Of a stretch of DNA of 64,000 nt, positions 34,583-41,093 are shown piece by piece. Origin of the DNA: JAAZKA01 sp034926225 (GTDB lineage: Bacteria > Bacillota > Clostridia > Oscillospirales > QAMX01); assembly GCA_034926225.1 (NCBI GenBank), contig JAYFRF010000006.1, positions 1-64,000 on the forward strand, written 5' to 3'. The position numbers and the translations under genes are program-made. Position 1 is the first letter of the stretch. Each line of letters starts with the position of its first letter. A model generated the notes under the pieces. That model was not told the DNA's origin, made no database searches, and saw only the letters and a program-made list of their open reading frames with translations.

Positions 34583-35715
34583 TAAAAAAAGCCATGGCTA
34601 TACTGATATATCCGGTGATTTGCCTGATGATGACAGGCTGTCAAAGTTATCGGGAGGTTGAGCACCTTGCGATTGTAGCTGGATGCGCCGTGGATAAAAG
34701 TACCGAAAGCAAAGTATACCACCTAACGGCTGAGGTATATGATACCAGCGGCGGCAGCAACTCGCCAACAAAAGCTAAATTGCTGGAATCGGATGGTTAT
34801 TCAATCTTCGACGCAAACAGGAATTTTATAAAAACTTCACCGAAAAAATTATACTGGAGCAACTGCCAGATCGTCATTATTAACGAAGAAATCGCCAAAG
34901 CGGGCATCAAGCCAGTGCTTGATTATTATATCCGGGATCATGAACCGCGCCCAACAATTTTGGTTCTGATATCCCAGGAAAATACGGCTCGGGAAATCAT
35001 CCTGCCTAAAAGCAAGCCGACGATTATATCAGCCGACCTGTTTACCTCGATAAGCATAAGCAAAAAATTTCAATCTACAACCAACGATCTGCAATTATTT
35101 CAAATCATCAACATCCTTGACGGGGAAGGCGGCACAGCACTGACGCTACCGGCTATACGTAATATCAGTATCGATAATATGGAAACCAGTGAGGTGAATG
35201 GCGTTGCTGTTTTTGACAAAGATAAATTGATTGGATATCTAAAACCGGAGGATACAAAATATTTTCTGTTTACGGCAAACAAGATAAAAGGCGGCGTACT
35301 GACCACAAACATCGATCCTGGCCCAAGTGGCGCCATATCCTGTGATATCATAGCAAATGACACAAAGACAACCATAATCGGCCAAAACAATGAACTGATT
35401 TTTCAAATCAAAACAAAAACGACAGTTTCTTTATTAGAACAGGGTATAGGCCAGTTAACCGAAGAGTCGGATTTCATGGAAAGGGCGAAAATTTGCCTAC
35501 AAAACCTGCTGGAAGAAAACATCAGCCGGGTGGTTAAAATGATGCAGGATGAATATGGACAAGATATTTTTGGTTTTGGCACAATGCTCAGCAAGAAAAA
35601 ACCGGCGTTATGGCAAATATTGCAACCGAACTGGAACGACACCTTTAAGCACCTGAAGGTAGAGGTTACATCCGAAGTGACAATACGGGATAACGGTGCT
35701 ATGGGTAACCAGTAA
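34579..35715 (+). CDS. Ger(x)C family spore germination lipoprotein (C subunit)
   Basis: This 378-residue lipoprotein has the lipobox MMTGC (Cys21). Three GerC domains follow: REVEHLAIVAGCAVDK and the KLYWSNCQIVIINEE segment in the first, a beta-rich middle, and the C-terminal helix-strand domain with LKVEVTSEVTIRDNG. It is the C subunit of the receptor, anchored on the outer face of the spore inner membrane. ATG 34579 overlaps the A-subunit stop. Confidence 0.92.
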   Translation: MIKKAMAILIYPVICLMMTGCQSYREVEHLAIVAGCAVDKSTESKVYHLTAEVYDTSGGSNSPTKAKLLESDGYSIFDANRNFIKTSPKKLYWSNCQIVIINEEIAKAGIKPVLDYYIRDHEPRPTILVLISQENTAREIILPKSKPTIISADLFTSISISKKFQSTTNDLQLFQIINILDGEGGTALTLPAIRNISIDNMETSEVNGVAVFDKDKLIGYLKPEDTKYFLFTANKIKGGVLTTNIDPGPSGAISCDIIANDTKTTIIGQNNELIFQIKTKTTVSLLEQGIGQLTEESDFMERAKICLQNLLEENISRVVKMMQDEYGQDIFGFGTMLSKKKPALWQILQPNWNDTFKHLKVEVTSEVTIRDNGAMGNQ

Positions 35716-35732
35716 TAAGGAGGTAAGCAGGT

Positions 35733-35948
35733 ATGATGATTGCCCTGTGCATTATCCTGTTTGTTGTGTTTTTCATTTTTGACTTTATGCCCATCGTGCG
35801 GCAGAAAAGCGCCAAAACGACCTGGATATATGGCTTATTATTCACTGTTTCCTTTGTAGTACTCATCCTGAACGAAATGGGTGTTGACATACCCAGTCCG
35901 GCACCGGCAATAGAATATTTTATTTCGACCATGCTAAATTTGAAATAA
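35733..35948 (+). CDS. Small two-helix protein of the ger operon (D subunit-like)
   Basis: The 71-residue protein has two membrane helices (residues 2-18 and about 32-47) joined by a basic loop (RQKSAKTT). Small proteins of this size and topology, called D subunits, are encoded in many ger operons and modulate receptor activity. It sits between the C and B genes with aaggagg before its start. Sequence identity to named D subunits could not be tested. Confidence 0.65.
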   Translation: MMIALCIILFVVFFIFDFMPIVRQKSAKTTWIYGLLFTVSFVVLILNEMGVDIPSPAPAIEYFISTMLNLK

Positions 35949-35962
35949 TGGAGCGCTAAACG

Positions 35963-37084
35963 ATGGATATCGATCAAATATCGTCCAAGCAGGCAAGCAC
36001 AATGATAGCGCTTTTTATTGCCGGCAGCTCAGTTATTATAGGCGTTGATAATACTGCGCAGCAGGACTCATGGATCTCATTTATCATTGCGGTAATCATA
36101 TTTATACCAATTGCTTTGGTGTACGCAAGGCTGCTGCGCCTGTTCCCGGGATCAGATATATACGATATTGCCACCAAACTATTGGGAAATGTATGGGGAA
36201 AAATTATAATCATTTCGCTGTCATGGTACGCGTTTCATTTAGGGGCGTTAGTTATGCGCAACATTTCGGGATTCATTGGAACGGTTGCATTAACAGAAAC
36301 CCCGCAACTTCCCCTTCTCGTATTGATGGGGCTTTTATCCGTTTATGCTATTAAATGCGGAATGGAAAGCTTTGGAAAATGCACCGTTATTTTTATAGGA
36401 TTTTATATCGTCGTCTTAGGCTTGATTCTCATCTTTTCCATAGAAGACTTTAACTATACGAATCTCATGCCTGTGATGTTCCAGGATGTCAATAAAATCA
36501 TGTCAGGCGCCTATACGAATTTTACATTCCCGTTGGGCGAAACCGTGTTATTTACAACGGTTTTAGGTTCCCTGGCGTCTAAAGCCAGTCCGACAAAAGT
36601 ATATATTAAGGGTACCCTGATCGGCGGAACCATTGTATTAATAAGCTTAATAAAAAATATTCTTATTATAGGATATCCGTTATTAGCGCAATATGCCTTC
36701 CCCCATTATGACTCGGCTAAGTTCATCGTGATCGGAGGAGACGCTACCGATGCATTCGCAAGGATCGAGGGTTCTGTCGCAGTTGTCTTTTTTTTAACTG
36801 GATTTATAAAGGCCAGTGTATGTCTATATGCGGCGGCAAAGGGTGTGGCTAAAACATTTCATATTGACAACTACCGGAAGCTTGTGTTCCCTATATCAAT
36901 CGCAATGATCACTTTAGCCTCAACCGTCTATAAAAGTTCTAGTGAAATGTTTGACTTTATCTCCGTATATAAATATTACGCCATTCCCTTTCAGGTTATC
37001 CTGCCACTCGTCCTCCTCGTCCCGGCGGAAATTAAAATAAGGAAGAAACCGGCTCCGCTTAAAACACAACAGGATAACGGATAA
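35963..37084 (+). CDS. GerAB/ArcD family spore germination permease (B subunit)
   Basis: The 373-residue protein has ten membrane segments of the amino acid permease (APC) fold and begins with the family pattern ISSKQASTMIALFIAGSSVI. The core motif TFPLGETVLFTTVLGSL matches the substrate-gate helix of GerB proteins. It is thought to bind the germinant directly. It closes the operon A-C-D-B, so all parts of a receptor are present and none shows a frameshift. Confidence 0.92.
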   Translation: MDIDQISSKQASTMIALFIAGSSVIIGVDNTAQQDSWISFIIAVIIFIPIALVYARLLRLFPGSDIYDIATKLLGNVWGKIIIISLSWYAFHLGALVMRNISGFIGTVALTETPQLPLLVLMGLLSVYAIKCGMESFGKCTVIFIGFYIVVLGLILIFSIEDFNYTNLMPVMFQDVNKIMSGAYTNFTFPLGETVLFTTVLGSLASKASPTKVYIKGTLIGGTIVLISLIKNILIIGYPLLAQYAFPHYDSAKFIVIGGDATDAFARIEGSVAVVFFLTGFIKASVCLYAAAKGVAKTFHIDNYRKLVFPISIAMITLASTVYKSSSEMFDFISVYKYYAIPFQVILPLVLLVPAEIKIRKKPAPLKTQQDNG

Positions 37085-37227
37085 CCTATGGAAGAATCAA
37101 AGCGTCTATTTGAACTTATCTTCTTCCCGCAGCCGAATATGTCCAAATGCTCCCGCATCATCAGGTTTGCCGCCCGCAAAAGCCCCCGCTCGCTTCGGAT
37201 GATGATTCTTGCCTTCCGCTCCCGCAT
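36991..37227 (-). CDS. Small basic ORF overlapping the end of gerB
   Basis: ATG 37227 has a good aaaggaga at 7 nt, and the first 46 residues (MRERKARIIIRSERGLLRAA, then MMREHLDIFGCGKK) look coding and basic. The rest is antisense to gerB. It may be a small gene of the original element that was cut when the ger operon arrived, or a short regulator. No family recognised. Confidence 0.35.
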   Translation of the reverse strand: MRERKARIIIRSERGLLRAANLMMREHLDIFGCGKKISSNRRFDSSIGYPLSCCVLSGAGFFLILISAGTRRTSGRIT

Positions 37228-37277
37228 GGGCTGTCTCCTTTCATATTCTCAACCGTTTACAATTTTAACTTGTCCGC

Positions 37278-37299
37278 CTGCCCCGCGCAAACGGGGCAG
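37278..37299 (-). terminator. Hairpin after the 74-residue gene
   Basis: ctgccccg (37278-37285) and cggggcag (37292-37299) form an 8-bp stem with a 6-nt loop. On the minus strand it follows the stop codon of the next gene by 4 nt, with moderate T content afterwards. Confidence 0.6.
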
Positions 37300-37302
37300 C
37301 TC

Positions 37303-37527
37303 TTATGTATTGACCGTGGCCGCTTCCCGCAACTGCGCCCTTATGTCGATCTCGCGTGCGATCCGGCAGGCGTTTGCCCAAATACGCTTGTTGTCCTCCG
37401 GCGTGTTGTTTCTGTAGGCATCGTCGTAAAACTCTACCTTTATGCGCTGCCCCCGCACCTCGATGAACTTTGTTTCTACAGGCTTACCGGGATTTTTAAT
37501 GGATTCCAGGATCTCGGCTTTCGTCAT
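37303..37527 (-). CDS. Small charged protein of unknown function
   Basis: The 74-residue protein (MTKAEILESIKNPGKPVETK, then NTPEDNKRIWANACRIAREI) is highly charged, soluble, and has predicted beta strands in the first half and a helix in the second. ATG 37527 follows ggaggtgat at the right distance. It lies inside the element between ger and the recombinase, on the opposite strand. Size and position would fit a recombination directionality factor or a small regulator, but no family is recognised. Confidence 0.6.
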   Translation of the reverse strand: MTKAEILESIKNPGKPVETKFIEVRGQRIKVEFYDDAYRNNTPEDNKRIWANACRIAREIDIRAQLREAATVNT

Positions 37528-37579
37528 GGGTATCACCTCCGTTACATAATATGCAAGTTTTCCATTCCTTTGCCGGATT

Positions 37580-37755
37580 TCACTCGTTTTCCGCCATTCT
37601 GCGCTTATATGCCAGCTCCAACGCCTGAAACCGCGTCACGATGCTGTGCATGCAGTGCACCAGCTCGAGGTAAGACCTCACTCGGCACTTGGAAGATTGT
37701 CATCAAGGGCGGCGGTGAGAGCGTAACCATTCCGTTTACGATTATAGAATCATAA
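37580..37755. pseudogene. Two opposed short coding fragments
   Basis: On the minus strand 37580 to about 37690 encodes LELVHCMHSIVTRFQALELA and ends in a stop. On the plus strand about 37672-37755 encodes GTWKIVIKGGGESVTIPFTI and ends in a stop. Both look like gene tails without starts. They are probably scars of earlier element genes. Confidence 0.35.
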
Positions 37756-37778
37756 AAATTCACTTGCTCGCATAAGCA
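37750..37778 (+). promoter_or_regulatory. Candidate sigma-E promoter upstream of the recombinase
   Basis: TCATAAA (37750-37756) and CATAAGCA (37771-37778) are 14 bp apart, the spacing of sigma-E promoters (about KMATATT, 14 bp, CATACAMT). Five of seven -35 positions and the CATA of the -10 box match. Transcripts from here would pass the small ORF at 37846 and the hairpin at 38055 before reaching the recombinase. Tentative. Confidence 0.35.
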
Positions 37779-37845
37779 TGTTCATCCATAAAGTAGGGCT
37801 TTTATTACGGCAAAGCGTCGCGGCACAAATACCGGCATCCCTGGT

Positions 37846-38046
37846 TTGAGTTTTTCCTATAAGCGCGCCTTAAGCATCACTGCGGCGAAGCGGAGAATTA
37901 CAAAAGCGACCGGCATTCCGACAACCCGCTCCGGCCGTCAGCGTAAAATTGGCAGGGCGGTGACCGGCGGAGGGTGTCTGCTTCCTGTCATCGGGGCCGC
38001 TTTGCTTGTTGCCGCAGCGTTTACCTTTCTCATCGTACTTATTTAG
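37846..38046 (+). CDS. Small predicted membrane protein
   Basis: A 66-codon frame from TTG 37846 encodes a basic N-terminal half (FSYKRALSITAAKRRITKAT, then RSGRQRKIGRAVTGGG) and one C-terminal membrane helix (LLPVIGAALLVAAAFTFLIV). The first half faintly recalls DUF4236 phage proteins. The start codon is uncertain and no strong ribosome binding site is seen. It may be a truncated element gene. Confidence 0.35.
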   Translation: MSFSYKRALSITAAKRRITKATGIPTTRSGRQRKIGRAVTGGGCLLPVIGAALLVAAAFTFLIVLI

Positions 38047-38054
38047 GCACGGAA

Positions 38055-38084
38055 AAGCCCTCCGGCGCTTTCGCCGAAGGGCTT
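38055..38084 (+). promoter_or_regulatory. Hairpin in the leader of the recombinase gene
   Basis: aagccctccggcg and cgccgaagggctt pair over 13 positions with one mismatch and a 4-nt loop. The hairpin ends 4 nt before the aaaggag that serves ATG 38104. It could be the terminator of the preceding small ORF or a control on recombinase expression. Confidence 0.55.
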
Positions 38085-38103
38085 AGTTAAAGGAGTACTA
38101 ACC

Positions 38104-39657
38104 ATGCCAACCCTCATGTATCTCCGCAAATCCCGCGCCGATCTGGAAGCCGAGGCGCGCGGCGAAGGCGACACCCTCGCGCGGCACGAGGCCGAGCTGC
38201 GCCGCACCGCCGTCCGCATGAATCTGACCGTTACCGGGATATACCGGGAGGTCGTCTCCGGCGAGACCATCGCGGCGCGTCCGCAGATGCAGCGGCTATT
38301 AGCCGAAGTCGAGCGCGGCGTCTGGGACTCTGTGCTTGTGATGGAAGTCGAGCGTCTTGCCCGCGGTGATACGATTGATCAGGGCATCGTCGCGCAGGCG
38401 TTCCGTTACTCCGGCACGAAGATCGTCACGCCGGCCAAGGTATACGACCCAAACAACGAGTTCGACGAGGAATACTTCGAGTTCGGTCTTTTTATGTCCC
38501 GACGTGAATATAAAACCATCAACCGCCGTCTGCAACGGGGACGGGAGGCGTCCATCCGCGAAGGGAAGTTTTGCGGCAATAAAACGCCATACGGCTACAC
38601 CCGTATAAAGATTGAGCGTGAGAAGGGATATAAGCTCGAGCCTGACCCTGTCACCGCGCCGATCGTCGCGGATATATTCACTTGGTATACCGGCGAGAAC
38701 CGCATCGGTATCTCGCGGATTGTTCGTAAGCTGAACGATGCAGGGATTCCCACCGCCACCGGTCAGGCATGGACACCCGCGACCATACGCCCTATATTGG
38801 CCAATCCCGTATACGCCGGGTTCATCCGTTGGGGCAATCGTGCGCAGGTTCGCCGTGTCGAAAACGGGTCCGTCATCAAGTCCCGTCCGCATGCCAAAGA
38901 CCCGCTCGTCGTGCGTGGACTGCATACACCTTTGATATCGGTCGAGACCTTTGAGCTTGCGAAAAAATATCTGTCCGAGAATCCATCAACACCCGGGCCG
39001 ACAGGTCAGTCCTTAAAGAACCCGCTGTCCGGTCTCATCCTATGTGGCAAATGCGGCCGCCACATGACGCGCAGACCTTACCAAAACGATTATCCCGATA
39101 CCCTGATGTGTCAATACACCTCGTGTGATACCGTCAGCTCGTTTTTAACCGATGTCGAGGACGCTCTTTTAAAATCCATGCGCGAGTGGCTGGATGATTA
39201 TATTGCCGAGACTATGCAGTCTGAGCAAGCGAACGCCAGCTCGCAGGAAGTCGCTGAACTTCGAGCCGGAATCGTTCGCATTGAAACGGAGTTAGCCACC
39301 TTGAAAAAGCAGGAAAGCCGCGCATACGACCTTGTCGAGCAAGGCATATACACGGCCGACGTATTTTTTGAGCGCACGCGAGACATCGCGGCCAGGCGCG
39401 CGGACTGTGAATTGCGAATAGCAAAGCTCAATGCCCAGCTTGAGGAAGCGAATCGCTTGATTTCCGCGCGTTCAGAGATCATCCCTCGCTTTGAAAAGGT
39501 GCTCGACACATACTGTTCCACGGAGTCCGCAAAGGAAAAAAACGATCTGTTGAAAAGCGTCCTTGATCACGCCGTCTACACCAAAACCGTCCGCACGCGC
39601 TGGTCTCCCAATGGCAGCGACATGCAGTTAAAGATATACCCTAAGCTTCCGAAGTGA
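38104..39657 (+). CDS. Large serine recombinase
   Basis: This 517-residue protein has the catalytic resolvase domain (1-150) with nucleophile Ser10 in YLRKSRAD and the LAEVERGVWDSVLVMEVERL core. The recombinase domain starts near PYGYTR (162-167), a zinc ribbon carries CGKC (314-317), Cys336 and Cys341, and a long coiled coil spans about 370-460. These are all parts of large serine integrases such as SpoIVCA and SprA. It has no visible defect. It lies at the right end of the element, reading toward attR, so it is the enzyme expected to excise the element from cotJC. Control by a mother-cell sigma factor is inferred. Confidence 0.95.
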   Translation: MPTLMYLRKSRADLEAEARGEGDTLARHEAELRRTAVRMNLTVTGIYREVVSGETIAARPQMQRLLAEVERGVWDSVLVMEVERLARGDTIDQGIVAQAFRYSGTKIVTPAKVYDPNNEFDEEYFEFGLFMSRREYKTINRRLQRGREASIREGKFCGNKTPYGYTRIKIEREKGYKLEPDPVTAPIVADIFTWYTGENRIGISRIVRKLNDAGIPTATGQAWTPATIRPILANPVYAGFIRWGNRAQVRRVENGSVIKSRPHAKDPLVVRGLHTPLISVETFELAKKYLSENPSTPGPTGQSLKNPLSGLILCGKCGRHMTRRPYQNDYPDTLMCQYTSCDTVSSFLTDVEDALLKSMREWLDDYIAETMQSEQANASSQEVAELRAGIVRIETELATLKKQESRAYDLVEQGIYTADVFFERTRDIAARRADCELRIAKLNAQLEEANRLISARSEIIPRFEKVLDTYCSTESAKEKNDLLKSVLDHAVYTKTVRTRWSPNGSDMQLKIYPKLPK

Positions 39658-39692
39658 CTCCCCTTATTTAAAGTTTGTGCTTTTATCATATT

Positions 39693-39744
39693 GTCACTGA
39701 TAATCTCATGGTTCCAAGGAATTGGGGCACGCTGAAATGATTTC
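39693..39744. other. attR: right junction of the cotJC element
   Basis: The arm gtcactgataatctcatggt (39693-39712) is the exact reverse complement of the left arm. Six bases later the core GAATT (39719-39723) is followed by cotJC sequence ggggcacgctgaaatg. Placing this end before the left end gives attP. Its two arms are each separated by 6 bp from the central GA, so the dyad centre and the shared core coincide. Confidence 0.9.
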
Positions 39745-40120
39745 GGCAATCCTATACCAGCTAACGCGGAACCTGACGCCGGAGGAAATCATTAAATCCG
39801 GCTTTGATACCTATTTCGTCGATCATACGGTGGGCATCTACCCGCAGTCAGCGGGCGGCACACCGTTTTCGGCACAGACTTTTTCGTCGGCAGGAGACCC
39901 GATCACTGATTTGACGGAGGACCTCGCAGCGGAGCAGAAGGCGCGGACGACTTACGACAACATTCTACGCTTAGTCGACGACCCGGACGTACGGGATCCA
40001 ATCAAATTCCTGCGTGCGCGGGAGATCGTACACTTCCAGCGGTTCGGTGATGCGCTGCGGGTGGTGCAGGATAACCTCGACTGCAAGAATTTCTACGCGT
40101 ATAATCCGGCATTCAAATAA
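39719..40120 (+). CDS. cotJC: cotJC, 3' part (split by the inserted element)
   Basis: This frame supplies EELGHAEMISAILYQLTRNL and the rest of CotJC: a long helix-rich region, ADLxED-like DLTEDLAAEQKARTTYDNIL and the C-terminal FLRAREIVHFQRFGDAL with further metal-ligand residues. It has no start codon or ribosome binding site of its own. Its phase continues exactly from the 5' part when the GAATT cores recombine. Without excision it should not be translated. Confidence 0.93.
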   Translation, partial: ELGHAEMISAILYQLTRNLTPEEIIKSGFDTYFVDHTVGIYPQSAGGTPFSAQTFSSAGDPITDLTEDLAAEQKARTTYDNILRLVDDPDVRDPIKFLRAREIVHFQRFGDALRVVQDNLDCKNFYAYNPAFK

Positions 40121-40136
40121 ACGCGGGATGGTTTGG

Positions 40137-40174
40137 GACGGGAAACCCCTTTTTTGAGCAGGGGGCTTCCCGTC
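40137..40174 (+). terminator. Terminator of the cotJ operon
   Basis: gacgggaa (40137-40144) pairs with ttcccgtc (40167-40174), extended by cccc/gggg after one-base bulges, with a loop of about 12 nt; tgttcat follows. It lies 17 bp after the cotJC stop. Confidence 0.7.
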
Positions 40175-40226
40175 TGTTCATATGGTGAAAGGCATGGGAA
40201 ATGCCGCGTTTTTTATCGGATTGCCG

Positions 40227-40255
40227 TTGCAATTTTGACGGAAAGATGATATGAT
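40227..40255 (+). promoter_or_regulatory. Sigma-A promoter of the ParA gene
   Basis: TTGCAA (40227-40232) and TATGAT (40250-40255) with a 17-bp spacer lie 36 bp before ATG 40291. Confidence 0.55.
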
Positions 40256-40290
40256 AAAAGAAGAAGTCAAGGGAAGCGGGGTTTTTTCGT

Positions 40291-41058
40291 ATGACGGTTA
40301 TTTCGGTAGCCAATAACAAGGGAGGCGTCGGCAAGACAACGACGACGCTGAATCTGGGCGCTGCGCTTTCAATGCGGGGTCTGCGTGTGCTGACGGTCGA
40401 TTTAGACCCACAAGCGTCGCTGACACTGTACTTGGGGCTTGACCCGGGGGAGCTTGAAACGACGAGCTATCACGTGATCACGAAGAAATGCCATGCGCTC
40501 GGCGCGGTGATGATGACGCGCGTGGCCGCGCTGGACCTGATACCGGCGTCTATCGATCTGGCGGCCGCGGAGATGGAGATATCGGGGATGATGGGGCGCG
40601 AATACGTCCTGCGGGAACAGCTTGCGACGCTTAGCGATCTTTATGACGTGGTGCTGATCGACAATATGCCGTCCCTGGGCGTGCTGACGGTGAATAGCCT
40701 GATGGCGTCGGATTACGTGATCGTGCCGATTGAGCCGACATACCTCGCGTTTAAGGGACTGCAAATGATCGACATGACGATCAGCGAGGTGCGGCGCTAT
40801 CATCCGGAGCTAGAGATGCTGGGCGTTGTCATCACCATGGTGGACGAACGGACTAAGCACGCGCGGGAGATCATCGGGAGGATTCGGGAAAGCTACCGTG
40901 TTTTAGGTTCGCCGATACGCCGCAGCGTGAAGTTTGCGGATGCGGCGGCGGGGAATCAGCCGATTGCGGAATTCGCGGGAGAGAGCTTTGAGGGCACGCG
41001 CGCGTATGCCGAAATCGCCGATGAAATCGAACGTCTTGTGCTCCCCCAAAAAGCCTGA
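40291..41058 (+). CDS. ParA/Soj family ATPase
   Basis: The 255-residue protein has the deviant Walker A KGGVGKTT (10-17) with the signature lysine, the second motif VDLDPQASLT (about 36-45) and the DVVLIDNMPSLG switch. It has no N-terminal DNA-binding extension, so it is of the Soj/MinD size class. No ParB gene or parS array is seen nearby, so it is an orphan ParA whose cargo cannot be predicted. It is preceded by its own promoter and followed 35 bp later by purL. Confidence 0.87.
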   Translation: MTVISVANNKGGVGKTTTTLNLGAALSMRGLRVLTVDLDPQASLTLYLGLDPGELETTSYHVITKKCHALGAVMMTRVAALDLIPASIDLAAAEMEISGMMGREYVLREQLATLSDLYDVVLIDNMPSLGVLTVNSLMASDYVIVPIEPTYLAFKGLQMIDMTISEVRRYHPELEMLGVVITMVDERTKHAREIIGRIRESYRVLGSPIRRSVKFADAAAGNQPIAEFAGESFEGTRAYAEIADEIERLVLPQKA

Positions 41059-41093
41059 TCGTATTACCAACGAAACGGAGAGTCTTTAATTAT

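Larger units (their letters stand above)
32874..39718. mobile_element. Skin-like intervening element in cotJC with ger cargo
   Basis: This 6845-bp element interrupts cotJC. Its borders are GAATT copies at 32874 and 39719, with 20-bp perfect inverted arms just inside. It holds a ger germination receptor operon, a short region of small genes, and a large serine recombinase whose 3' end is 36 bp from the right arm. The ger half is A+T-rich, whereas the recombinase half has the host-like composition, so the element seems composite. Precise recombination of the cores restores cotJC. Sporulation-time excision is inferred from analogy with the skin element of sigK and the prophage in spsM. Confidence 0.9.

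Noticed and set aside
37147..37755. 202-codon plus-strand frame inside the element
   Set aside because: It overlaps the better-supported minus-strand 74-residue gene, is rich in Pro/Ser/Cys as antisense frames are, and has no start site. Only its last 28 codons look coding and are listed as a fragment.
38104..39657. Recombinase as a DNA invertase acting on the inverted arms
   Set aside because: The 20-bp arms are inverted, but the GAATT cores with their flanking cotJC halves are in direct orientation. Recombination should therefore excise rather than invert.
32874..39718. Prophage or conjugative element
   Set aside because: No capsid, terminase, tail, relaxase or secretion genes are present; besides ger and small genes only a serine recombinase is found.
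40291..41058. Plasmid partition locus
   Set aside because: The ParA gene has no ParB partner or parS-like repeats and is followed by chromosomal purL.
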